Of a DNA stretch of 34,331 bases, positions 27,401 to 34,250 are shown piece after piece. A program made the translations under genes and the position numbers. The notes beneath the pieces were generated by a model, which saw only the letters and a list, made by a program, of their open reading frames with translations, was not told the origin of the DNA and did not search any database. The stretch covers positions 1-34,331 of the forward strand of contig QEVT01000012.1 in assembly GCA_003576755.1 (NCBI GenBank). Direction: 5' to 3'. The stretch is from a bacterium. GTDB taxonomy: Bacteria > Chloroflexota > Anaerolineae > Epilineales > Epilineaceae. Position 1 is the stretch's first letter, and each line of letters begins with the position of its first letter.

Positions 27401-27548
27401 CGTCCTCCTCGGCGACCCGGCGGTGGTGATCGCGGGCGCGCCGGCGGCGCCGACGGCGACGGCCGCTCCGACGGTCGCGGCGACGGCGACGGCAAGCGCG
27501 CGACCGCCGTCGCCGGCCGTGTTCCTGCCGGCCGTGCGGCGCGAGTAG
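24423..27548 (+). CDS. Secreted gingipain-like C25 cysteine peptidase
   Basis: About 1041 residues from the GTG at 24423, preferred because GAGG overlapping the previous stop lies 8 bases upstream and a signal peptide (Ala/Val-rich, about 4-25) starts there; an ATG at 24339 would overlap the S74 gene by 74 bases. After an N-terminal beta domain and a disordered Pro/Gly/Arg stretch (about 215-295) comes a peptidase C25 domain: DYVVVTHPDF, HRAAQGLRTATVLIDDVYDEFSGG, the FTGHGN block with catalytic His H870 and the AATCMNG block with catalytic Cys C908. Both residues are present. The end is an Ala/Thr/Pro linker and VFLPAVRRE, the motif also seen in two VWA proteins here. It may process neighbouring surface proteins, as the C25 protein PorU does in Bacteroidetes; that role here is inference. 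Confidence 0.92.
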   Translation: MRSGAVAAVVAATAVAVGAAGAGAGARARTVLGSADDAPPSIVVSAADRTGFAVDIALAPAAWTSAATDAGDSDTTCGEPDPTGRMPGPIEAEPHAWLIGVPGGPDGVGAEVDVVALEEVVVAGPAGCGGPPSGVTAGSGAPVRASRVAVRIEPAGMLRHQPIARLVFEPVAPAGGDRLRVRARVRARIRYTAGAAIDRAPLEPAPIEGVLGHLLNHRFLPRRTEARPVPAGTGSGLPATLSGTGSGGHRPAASAGPGADRGTRDRRPAPPVPRGDPRPLQAAPGPAAADPDALKVGVDRDGPMAVTGVALAAAGWDLAAVDPGTLALEAAGRPVGLAVDDGGDGRLDPADRLVFHGRGMTGPYTRENVYWLRRSGVPTRSAARTGAPDASAPAAPPFRTTLHAERDTEYFVSMRAGEGDDRWMWGPPLSASVTPPNPTFTTTLALPNLAPAPDGAALRVRLQGFASDPRVAPDHHFEVRIDGIRVAEAWFDGPGVHVIEAALPPGTLTGPTHTLTVTSLGDTGAVVDSVFVNRIALDHAAGYRAVGDRLDFAAPHPGRHTFTLTGFGSPDVRVVDVTVPDQPVAITGIDVAVSEEGAGTYRARFSDTATAETRYVAFTPAGILRPTQVARNTPSAWRTPARGADYVVVTHPDFAAAVDPLVRHRAAQGLRTATVLIDDVYDEFSGGVFDPRAIRTFLAHAFAHWPPPAPTYVLLVGESNLDYRRGYGQGPPNFVPSIQFDTTSRLTGDMGAATSDLWFAAVSGDDDVPDMLLGRLSVSTAAQAEAVVAKTLRHEAAPPGADWRRRVVLVADDDGADLFEPFSDTLARLAPPDTVVERFYAARHPRDRNLAADIGAAVDAGALALNFTGHGNVDLWSPWPGGGRIFQNADIARLANGDRMPLFTAATCMNGWIDHPLKPVSMAELWLTHPAGGGVAAWSPSGLATLSAQRLLLPSVYRGLFDGRRLPIGALTTAASVEVLAQGGEGADIARMFVLLGDPAVVIAGAPAAPTATAAPTVAATATASARPPSPAVFLPAVRRE
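24961..24984 (+). repeat. 12-base perfect tandem repeat (two copies)
   Basis: GCGTCCGCGCCC occurs twice in a row inside the C25 gene, encoding the alternating Arg/Val-Ala run RVRARVRARIR. It is short and in frame. Confidence 0.7.
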
Positions 27549-27560
27549 CGCGGCGCGAGG

Positions 27561-27581
27561 CCCCCGACCGTGGCGCGGGGG
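27561..27581 (+). terminator. Possible terminator hairpin after the C25 gene
   Basis: CCCCCG (27561-27566) can pair with CGGGGG (27576-27581) across a 9-base loop, 13 bases after the stop. No T-tract follows. It is the only clear hairpin at the start of the 257-base gap 27549-27805. Confidence 0.3.
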
Positions 27582-27617
27582 GCAGCGCGCGCTGGGACGG
27601 TTCTGGGACGACCTCCA

Positions 27618-27626
27618 TGGTACCCT
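27618..27626 (+). promoter_or_regulatory. Weak extended -10 candidate in the 257-base gap
   Basis: TGG-TACCCT fits the extended -10 form TGnTANNNT and could drive the propeller gene with a leader of about 170 bases. No -35 match is visible. Nothing else was identified in 27582-27805 beyond the AAGGAGG ribosome site at 27789-27795. Confidence 0.2.
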
Positions 27627-27805
27627 GGTGCCGCTCACGGGCACGCGTTCGTGGGTTCGGCGCCGGGTCGCGCCCGCCACAGGCCGTCCACACAACCGGG
27701 TGTAGGCGGGTCTCGTACATCGCCGCACAACGGCGCACCCGTCGCGCCCGCCTTCGTCCGTGCCGTCCGCCCGATCGGATCGACCGCCAAGGAGGCCTTC
27801 CCGCC

Positions 27806-30100
27806 ATGCGCACCCCTCTTGCCGTCCTCGCCCTTGCCACCGCCGTGCTGGTCGCCGCAGCGCTCGCGGCCGGCGGCCGCGTCGCCCCTGCGTCCGCACA
27901 GACCACGCCGCCCACGGGCGGCGGAACGTGGCAGAGCTACGCCTGTGCCGATTGCGTCGTCGCGTTCGCCGTCGCCCCCGACGCCGTCTGGGCCGGCACC
28001 AACAACGGCGGCGTCGTGCGCCACGATCGCCGCACCGGCGCCGTCCGGCAGTTCACGCGCGACGACGGTCTTGGCGGCAACGCGATCTACCGCATCCAGC
28101 GCGCGCCCGACGGCGACGTGTGGGCGACCCACCGGCAGTCGACGCGGATCTCGAAGGCGGCGACGATGGGCATCAGCCGCTTCGACGGCCAGGCCTGGCG
28201 CGCGTTCGACGTGTCGAGCGGCGTCCCGTTCGACAAGCTCTCGCCCATGGCGAGCTGCCTTGCCACCGGCTCCGGCGGCACGGCGTGGGTCGTGGCCGAC
28301 GGCCGCCTGTTCCATTTCGACGGCACGGCATGGCAGCCGGCCGCCACCGCCGGACTGCCAGGCGGCGCCTTGGCCGGCGTGGTCGTCGCCCCGGACGGCA
28401 CCGTCTGGACCGGCGGCGAGGACGGCATGGCCCGGCGCGTCGGCGCACGTTGGGAGCCGGTGCCGTCGGACGGGCTCGCGTCGCCGGCCGTGATCCCGGC
28501 GGCCGTCGACACGGCCGGCACGGCCTGGGCGTGGGTGCAGACCGATACCGGACGCTTCAACATCGCGCGGCGGGTCTCCGGCACGCCGTGGGAGGTGTTC
28601 GACCTGGCGTGGCCGGGGTCGCCCCCGGGCACCGATCTCAGCACAGGCGGCCCGGAGCTCACCATCGCCGACGACGGCACCGTGTGGGCCGTCTTCGGGC
28701 TGCACGCGCGCCGGTTCGACGGCCGCGCGTGGGTCGAGGTCACGCGCGCGCGCGACCACGTCGCGGCCATGGGGGCTTACGGCCAGGCGCTGGCGGTCGA
28801 CCCACGCGGCGGGATGTGGATCGGTTACATCGGAGGCGGCATCTCGCATTGGGACGGAAGCACCTGGACCGAGATCCAGTCCGACATCGCGCCGTCCAAC
28901 CACGTGGCGTTCGCCCTGGCCGTCGCGCCCGACGACAGCCTGTGGGCGGGCTACTTCTCGATGCTGTCGCCCGACAACATCGTCAACCACTTCGACGGCC
29001 GGCGGTGGGTCCGGCACGATTCGCGCGTCGGCATGCTGCGGTCGGGCGTGCTCGGCGTCGTCCAGAACGCGATCGACGTCGACGCGCAGGGCCGCGTGTG
29101 GGTGGGCGTCGACCGCGTCGGCATGGCCTGGCGCGACCGGGGACGCTGGAGCACCCGGGCCATCACCGATGTCGTCGGCAGCGACGCGCGCATCTACAGC
29201 GCGGTCGGCGACGATCGCGGCGGGGCGTGGTTCGGGACGTCGGCGGGCGCCGTGCGCTTCGACGGGCAGGCGTGGCGCAAGCTCGAGGCGCCGGACGCCG
29301 CGACCGCCGGCACGGTGTACGCCGTGGCGGTGGACCGCCGCGGCGGCCGGGACCTCGTGTGGTTCGGCACCGACGCCGGCCTGACGCGCTGGGACCCGAA
29401 GGCGCCCCCGGGCGCGCCGGCGTGGCGGACGTTCACCACGCTCGACGGCCTGGCGAGCAACCGGGTCTACGACATCGCGCTCGACCCGCGCAACACCGAC
29501 CTGTGGCTGGTGGAGGGGCCGGGCTCGGCCGCCGGGGCCGGCGTGACACGCTTCGACAGCAGCCCCGACCGCCGCTTCACCACCACCTTCACCACCGCCG
29601 ACGGGCTCGGCGCCAACCGCGCCTGGGGCGTGGACGTCGACGCCCGCGGCAACGTGTGGGTGGCGACGACGGAGGATCTCCGCGAGCCCGGCGTCAGCCG
29701 CTGGGACGGGAGTCGCTGGAGGGTCTTCACCACTGCCGACGGCCTCATCGACGACATCGTCTTCGCCGTCGCCGCCGACAGCCGTGGCAAGGTGTGGGTC
29801 GCCACGTTGGCCGGCATCAGCGCGTTCGTCCCCGACGACGCGCCGGCCGTCGCGCCGACGCCGACCCCGGCCTGGGGCGGCGCGTGCGTCTGCGCCGCGG
29901 CACGCGACGGCGTCCCGACCGCGGTCATCGACGCGGCGGTCGCCGACCCCGCCGGCGTCTCGGGTTGGCGGATGCCGCTCGACCCCGGCAAGCCGGCTGG
30001 ACCGTTCAACCCGCTCCGCACCTGCCTCAGCCTGAGTCGGACAGGCGTGCCGTACCACAGCCTGTTCAACCCGGTGACGTGGCGCGCGGGCTGCCCGTAG
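27806..30100 (+). CDS. Secreted Reg_prop beta-propeller protein with four-cysteine C-terminal domain
   Basis: The 764-residue protein has AAGGAGG 10 bases before the ATG and a clear signal peptide ending PASA-QT at about 32. Many blades of the two-component-regulator propeller type follow, recognisable as FTxxDGLxxN...DxxGxVWxAT: RQFTRDDGLGGNAI, RTFTTLDGLASNRV, TTFTTADGLGANRA and RVFTTADGLIDDIV. No histidine kinase or transmembrane part follows, so this is a free extracellular propeller, not a sensor kinase. After a Pro/Thr linker, residues 694-764 form the CVC...PLDPGKP...NPxR...CL...WRxGCP domain shared with the VWA protein at 3496-4770. The reading frame stays open far upstream, antiphase to the C25 gene, but that part is a GC-rich shadow. 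Ligand unknown. Confidence 0.93.
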   Translation: MRTPLAVLALATAVLVAAALAAGGRVAPASAQTTPPTGGGTWQSYACADCVVAFAVAPDAVWAGTNNGGVVRHDRRTGAVRQFTRDDGLGGNAIYRIQRAPDGDVWATHRQSTRISKAATMGISRFDGQAWRAFDVSSGVPFDKLSPMASCLATGSGGTAWVVADGRLFHFDGTAWQPAATAGLPGGALAGVVVAPDGTVWTGGEDGMARRVGARWEPVPSDGLASPAVIPAAVDTAGTAWAWVQTDTGRFNIARRVSGTPWEVFDLAWPGSPPGTDLSTGGPELTIADDGTVWAVFGLHARRFDGRAWVEVTRARDHVAAMGAYGQALAVDPRGGMWIGYIGGGISHWDGSTWTEIQSDIAPSNHVAFALAVAPDDSLWAGYFSMLSPDNIVNHFDGRRWVRHDSRVGMLRSGVLGVVQNAIDVDAQGRVWVGVDRVGMAWRDRGRWSTRAITDVVGSDARIYSAVGDDRGGAWFGTSAGAVRFDGQAWRKLEAPDAATAGTVYAVAVDRRGGRDLVWFGTDAGLTRWDPKAPPGAPAWRTFTTLDGLASNRVYDIALDPRNTDLWLVEGPGSAAGAGVTRFDSSPDRRFTTTFTTADGLGANRAWGVDVDARGNVWVATTEDLREPGVSRWDGSRWRVFTTADGLIDDIVFAVAADSRGKVWVATLAGISAFVPDDAPAVAPTPTPAWGGACVCAAARDGVPTAVIDAAVADPAGVSGWRMPLDPGKPAGPFNPLRTCLSLSRTGVPYHSLFNPVTWRAGCP

Positions 30101-30198
30101 GCGTTGGGCGGGCGGGCCGGTCGACCCGGCAGCACCGCCAGCCGGTCCGGCGGCGAAACGGCATCACCCCTGAATCGACGCGACTTGGAGCGCACACC

Positions 30199-30531
30199 AT
30201 GAACAAGACCATGATCACCACCGGCCTCGGCTTCGAGGGCTTCCGGACCGTGCGGCACCTGGGCGTGGTGCGCGGCATCACCGTCCGCTCGCGCAGCATC
30301 GTCGGTTCGCTCGGCGCCAGCCTGCAGACGCTCGTCGGCGGCAACATCTCGCTCTTCACCGAGCTGTGCGAGCAGGCCCGCCAGGAGGCGTTCGACCTGA
30401 TGGTCGAGCATGCCGACGCGCTCGGCGCGAACGCGATCATCGGCATGCACTACGACGCCACCGAGCTGTCGCCCGGCGTGTCGGAGGTGCTGGCCTACGG
30501 GACCGCCGTCGTCATCGAGCGGGTCGGCTGA
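30199..30531 (+). CDS. YbjQ-family (DUF74) putative heavy-metal-binding protein
   Basis: The 110-residue protein starts at an ATG with GGAG 8 bases upstream. It matches the YbjQ/DUF74 family in length and pattern: ITTGLGFEGF, VVRGITVRSRSI, an approximately 25-residue helix region with AREEAF-like QARQEAFDLM, ALGANAIIGMHYDA and a final AYGTAVVIE. Family members form small ring-like oligomers and are annotated as possible heavy-metal-binding proteins, but no function is firmly known. It has no signal peptide. It lies 98 bases after the propeller gene and 52 bases before the DUF2071 gene. Confidence 0.93.
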   Translation: MNKTMITTGLGFEGFRTVRHLGVVRGITVRSRSIVGSLGASLQTLVGGNISLFTELCEQARQEAFDLMVEHADALGANAIIGMHYDATELSPGVSEVLAYGTAVVIERVG

Positions 30532-30548
30532 TCCGGCGGTGCGGCCGC

Positions 30549-30577
30549 TTGCCTGGCGCGGCCGCGCCGCCTAAGCT
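30549..30577 (+). promoter_or_regulatory. Probable leaderless promoter of the DUF2071 gene
   Basis: TTGCCT (30549-30554) and TAAGCT (30572-30577) are separated by exactly 17 bases. The -10 box ends 6 bases before the ATG at 30584, and there is no Shine-Dalgarno sequence, as expected for a leaderless message. Confidence 0.45.
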
Positions 30578-30583
30578 TCGGCC

Positions 30584-31366
30584 ATGGGCACGCCGCGCAC
30601 CGACTGGGCCGCCATCCCGCGCGACGCGGGCCATCGCCCGTGGCCCCTGCCGGCGCGGCCGTGGGTGATGACCATGAGCTGGCAGGACCTGCTCTTCGCC
30701 CACTGGCCGCTCGACCCGGGCGCCATCGCGCCGCACCTGCCGGCGGGCCTCGTGCTCGACACGTTCGACGGGCAGGCGTGGTTGAGCGTCGTCCCGTTCC
30801 GCATGGCCGACGTCGGAGCCCGCTGGCTGCCGCGGCTGCCGGGGGTCTCGGCGTTCCCGGAGCTCAACATCCGCACCTACGTCGTGGCCGACGGCAAGCC
30901 GGGCGTGTGGTTCTTCAGCCTCGACGCCGCCAGCCGGCTGGCCGTGTGGGGCGCCCGGACGTTCTTCCACATGCCCTACTTCCACGCGGCCATGCACTGT
31001 ACGCCCGGCGGCGGCGACAGCGTGGCCTACCAGAGCCGCCGCACCGACGACCGGCTCGGCCCGGGCGAGCTCGTGGCGCGCTACTGGCCGACCGGCGCCG
31101 TCTTCCACAGCGCGCCGGGGACGCTGGACCACTGGCTGACCGAGCGCTACTGCCTGTACGGCGCCGACCGGCACGGACACCTGTACCGCGGCGACGTGCA
31201 CCATGCCCGTTGGCCGCTGCAGGCCGCGGGCGCGGACATCGCGGTCAACACCGTCGCCGACGCCCACGGCCTCGGCGACCTCGGCCCGCCCGAGCGGCTG
31301 CACTTCGCCCGTCGGCTGGACGTCGTGGCGTGGTGGCAGGTGCGTGTCGGACCCGCGTCGGGCTGA
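30584..31366 (+). CDS. DUF2071 (YqjF-like) protein
   Basis: The 260-residue cytoplasmic protein matches DUF2071 along its length: RPWVMTMSWQDLLFAHWPLDP, LPAGLVLDTFDGQAWLSVVPFRM, FPELNIRTYV, GVWFFSLDA and a C-terminal RLDVVAWW. Members of this family are about 230-260 residues and have a fold related to acetoacetate decarboxylase, but no established reaction. The ATG at 30584 lacks a ribosome site and is supported by the promoter boxes just upstream; an internal ATG near residue 29 would remove the conserved RPW entry. It ends 22 bases before the next gene, so the two may be cotranscribed. Confidence 0.93.
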   Translation: MGTPRTDWAAIPRDAGHRPWPLPARPWVMTMSWQDLLFAHWPLDPGAIAPHLPAGLVLDTFDGQAWLSVVPFRMADVGARWLPRLPGVSAFPELNIRTYVVADGKPGVWFFSLDAASRLAVWGARTFFHMPYFHAAMHCTPGGGDSVAYQSRRTDDRLGPGELVARYWPTGAVFHSAPGTLDHWLTERYCLYGADRHGHLYRGDVHHARWPLQAAGADIAVNTVADAHGLGDLGPPERLHFARRLDVVAWWQVRVGPASG

Positions 31367-31388
31367 GGGGACGGGGGGAGCAGGCGGC

Positions 31389-33527
31389 ATGTCGAAACGG
31401 TCCACGTCTGCGGGGGAAGCCGCCTCGGCGGTCGTGGGCGGCCGAGAATCCGGCGTCGCTGCGGCCGGCGCGTTGGCAGCGGTGGTCCTCGTCGTCGTCG
31501 CGGTGCTGACAGCCACGCGGCCAGGCCGCACCGCGACCGCTCAGGGCGGAATCTCCGCCCGCGCGCTGATGGACGCCACGCTGGCCGGCAACCCGTACTA
31601 CGCCGGCACGCTGTGGGGCTGCAGCATCGACGAGGACCCCGGCTGCGGGCTCCCGGCGGTGGTCGCGTTCACCGACACGCCGGCGGACCCCGACGCCTTC
31701 GCCGTGCTCGCGCGGCATCGGACGCTGTCGGCGTCGAGCGCTGTCGGCACCGTCAACGGCCTGGCGTGGGATCCGGCGCGGCGTCAGCTCTACGCCGCCG
31801 CCTATCACCACGCCCTCCACCCCGCCGCGGGCGATGCGCCCGGCGCGCTCTACCGGATCGACGTCGGCACCGGGGACGCGCGCCGCTGGGCCGTGCTCGC
31901 AGCCGGCGCGAGCCGCCACGACCCGGCAGGTCGGGCGCTCGGGCACAACGCGTCCGGCGTGGGCCGCGTCGGCCTCGGCGACATCGAGATCGCGGACGAG
32001 GGCGGCCGGCCGGTGCTGGTCGCGGTGAACCTCTTCGACCGCCGCATCTGGCGGCTGACGGTGCCGGACGCAGTGCCGCTCGGCTCGTTCGCGCACGGCG
32101 CCACGGGCGAGCCGTGGGCCGCCAACGCCCGGCCGTTCGGCCTGGCGGTGCACGACGGGTGGCTGTACCACGCCGTCGTCGACAGCCGTGAGGATCCGGG
32201 CCTCCCCGGGACGCTCGGCGTGCACGTCTATCGCTCGCGGCCGGACGGCAGCGCCATGCGCGAGGTCCTGGCCCTGCCGCTGGACTACCCGCGGGTGCCC
32301 CCGTGGACCCCGTGGACCGACGCCGTCGACGCCGCGGCGGTGCGTGAGCGCCGCGCCAGCCAGCCGATGGCGGTGGGGCTGGCGTTCCGGCCGGACGGCG
32401 ACATGGTGCTGGGGCTGCGGGACCGGGTCGACGACATCGCCGGCAACTGGTCGTACTTGCCCAACCTCGACGGCGACCTGATCCCGGCCGCGCGCGCCGG
32501 CCCGGATCGCTGGGTGGCGCGCACCGACCCCGAGCACTACGGCGACGCGTTCCGCTTCGACGAGTCGGCGACCGGCGCCGTCGCGGCCGTGCCGGGCCGC
32601 GACGGCGTGGTCGCCGGCGTCCGGCTGTGGAGCCATGTGCGTGCGGCCGTGTGGTTCGACAATCGGCGCGGGTCGATCGCCGGCCCGGCCGACGGCGAGG
32701 AATGGCTCAACCTCGAGACCTACGACGGCGGCGACATCGAGGCGCTGGCGCTGTACCCCACGGCCACGCCGGCACCGGCGCCCACCGCGTCGCCCGCGCC
32801 TCCGCCCCGCCTCCACCTCCCGCTCACGTTGAACGAGCGGTGCCCGCCGCGGCGGCGGCGGGTCGACGTGGCGCTCGTCGTCGACGCGTCGACGAGCATG
32901 GAGCGCCCCACGGCCGCCGGGCGGCCGAAGCTCGCCGCCGTCCAGGAGGCGGCGCGGCTGTTCCTCGACCAGCTGCACCTGGCGCCGGACGCCGACCGTC
33001 GTCACGACCAGGTGGCGATCGCGGGCTTCAACGCGTCGGCGTGGACGGCCGTCGCGCTGACGAACGACGCAGCGGCGCTGCGGGGCGCCGTCGACGGCCT
33101 TGCCGGCCGCATGGCGCCCGGCACGCGGCTGGACCTGGCGATCGAGCACGGGCAGGCGGCGCTGTCGGATGCCGGCCGGCGGCGGGCCGAGAACGCGCCG
33201 GTGATGATCCTCCTGACCGACGGGCTGCCCAACGGCGTGCCGACGCCCCCCTCGGCGGGCGCGCAGGAGGACACGGTGCTGGCGCGCGCGGCCCGCGCCA
33301 AGGCCGTCGGCATGCAGATCTACGCCATCGGCGTCGGCCGGCCGGACGCCGCCGATCCGGCGGACCGCATCCATGCCGGGCTGCTGCGCGCCGTGGCGTC
33401 GTCGCCCGCCCACTATGTCGACACGCCCGATGCGGAAGCCCTCGCGTCGATCTACCAGGCCCTCGCCGTCACGATCACCGACGGCTGCCCGGCGGGGCGG
33501 CACAACTGGGGGAGGCGCTGGCCGTAG
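31389..33527 (+). CDS. Propeller-like protein with C-terminal VWA domain
   Basis: The 712-residue protein starts at the ATG at 31389 (GGAG 8 bases upstream). A hydrophobic segment at about 25-43 is a signal or anchor. Residues about 55-455 look like an extracellular propeller (VNGLAWDPARRQLYAAAYHH, GALYRIDVGTG, PFGLAVHDGWLYHAVVDS, MVLGLRDRVDD, NWSYLPNLDGDLIP). A Pro/Ala/Thr linker leads to LHLPLTLNERC at 475-485, then a VWA domain with DASTS at 499-503 and TDGLPNG further on. The order propeller, PT linker, LPL motif, VWA repeats that of the protein at 1-3434, so they may share ancestry or a partner. The C-terminus (CPAGRHNWGRRWP) lacks the four-cysteine domain. The gene is convergent with the lipoprotein, leaving an 80-base gap with no clear terminator. 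Confidence 0.92.
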   Translation: MSKRSTSAGEAASAVVGGRESGVAAAGALAAVVLVVVAVLTATRPGRTATAQGGISARALMDATLAGNPYYAGTLWGCSIDEDPGCGLPAVVAFTDTPADPDAFAVLARHRTLSASSAVGTVNGLAWDPARRQLYAAAYHHALHPAAGDAPGALYRIDVGTGDARRWAVLAAGASRHDPAGRALGHNASGVGRVGLGDIEIADEGGRPVLVAVNLFDRRIWRLTVPDAVPLGSFAHGATGEPWAANARPFGLAVHDGWLYHAVVDSREDPGLPGTLGVHVYRSRPDGSAMREVLALPLDYPRVPPWTPWTDAVDAAAVRERRASQPMAVGLAFRPDGDMVLGLRDRVDDIAGNWSYLPNLDGDLIPAARAGPDRWVARTDPEHYGDAFRFDESATGAVAAVPGRDGVVAGVRLWSHVRAAVWFDNRRGSIAGPADGEEWLNLETYDGGDIEALALYPTATPAPAPTASPAPPPRLHLPLTLNERCPPRRRRVDVALVVDASTSMERPTAAGRPKLAAVQEAARLFLDQLHLAPDADRRHDQVAIAGFNASAWTAVALTNDAAALRGAVDGLAGRMAPGTRLDLAIEHGQAALSDAGRRRAENAPVMILLTDGLPNGVPTPPSAGAQEDTVLARAARAKAVGMQIYAIGVGRPDAADPADRIHAGLLRAVASSPAHYVDTPDAEALASIYQALAVTITDGCPAGRHNWGRRWP

Positions 33528-33607
33528 GGAGCCGCGCGCGGCCGATGCGCCCGCGCGTCGCCGTCGATGGTCCCGGGCCGCATGCGCCGTCGCGGGTTGG
33601 CGGTGGA

Positions 33608-34210
33608 TTACTCCGCTTCGCGGACCAGCGCGTCGCCATCGAGACGGTACACCCAGGTCGCCGCGAGCGAGGGGCAGCACATCGGGTCCTGGGGCCCGTG
33701 GGTGGTGACGTCGAGCACGACCCGGCCGTCGGTAATCGACACGGCGTCGACCACCACCCGGTCGCCGAGCGAGGCCATGGCCACGTTGACGGGCATGCCG
33801 TCGCGGGCCGCCACGGCCGCCAGGTACACGAACACGCCGCTCCCACCCGGCGCATCGGACAAGATCACGGCGGCGTCGCGCTCACCGTCGCCGTCGAGGT
33901 CGCCAAACGCCCGCTGCGGCCCGAGCCGGATGTTGGTGACGAAGGTGGCCGAGGCGGCGTCGGGCTTCTCTTGGTACTCGCCGTTCTCGAGCGCGATCGG
34001 CTTGCCGTCGAAGGTGTAGGTCAGGTTGCCGAGCGTCGGGTCGTCCCACGGTCCCGGGTCAAGCGGCGGCTGGGGCGCGGCGGGTGTCGCCACCGCGGCA
34101 GCGGGCGGTGTCATGGGCTGCGAGACACCCAAGCAGCCGGCGAGGACGGGCATCCCGGCAGCGGCGAGCGCCGCGATGCCCAGGCGTGAGGCAAACGGGG
34201 TGACGGACAT
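33608..34210 (-). CDS. Lipoprotein of unknown function
   Basis: The 200-residue protein starts at the ATG at 34210, chosen because AGGAG lies about 9 bases upstream and a lipoprotein signal follows at once (hydrophobic stretch to a lipobox LAGC); a longer frame to 34276 would bury the signal. A Pro/Ala linker precedes a compact domain with GDLDGDGERDAAVIL (Asp-rich, perhaps calcium-binding), GSGVFVYLAAV, LGDRVVVDAVSI and THGPQDPMCCPS. I have seen the last block as a recurring pattern in envelope proteins of unknown role but cannot assign a reaction. It would be lipid-anchored at the outer face of the cytoplasmic membrane. Confidence 0.88.
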   Translation of the reverse strand: MSVTPFASRLGIAALAAAGMPVLAGCLGVSQPMTPPAAAVATPAAPQPPLDPGPWDDPTLGNLTYTFDGKPIALENGEYQEKPDAASATFVTNIRLGPQRAFGDLDGDGERDAAVILSDAPGGSGVFVYLAAVAARDGMPVNVAMASLGDRVVVDAVSITDGRVVLDVTTHGPQDPMCCPSLAATWVYRLDGDALVREAE

Positions 34211-34230
34211 GGGTGGATCACTCCTGGAAC

Positions 34231-34250
34231 AGAGGCGGGTAGAGGCGGGT
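34231..34250. repeat. 10-base perfect direct repeat upstream of the lipoprotein gene
   Basis: AGAGGCGGGT occurs twice without a gap, just upstream of the ribosome site of the lipoprotein gene. It could be a regulator site with one-helical-turn spacing or a slippage product. The rest of 34251-34331 holds only a possible minus-strand -10 (TATCCT, 34310-34315), whose -35 would lie beyond the window. Confidence 0.6.

Noticed and set aside
25688..27805. Upstream extension of the Reg_prop propeller frame, giving 1470 codons
   Set aside because: It overlaps the C25 protease in another frame and is Arg/Gly-rich without domains. The AAGGAGG and signal peptide at 27806 mark the true start.
24267..27899. 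Minus-strand open frame of 1210 codons
   Set aside because: It is antisense to the C25 gene, and the composition is that of a shadow (Arg/Pro/Ala), with no recognisable domain.
31245..33680. Minus-strand open frame of 811 codons
   Set aside because: It is antisense to the propeller-VWA gene, with shadow composition only.
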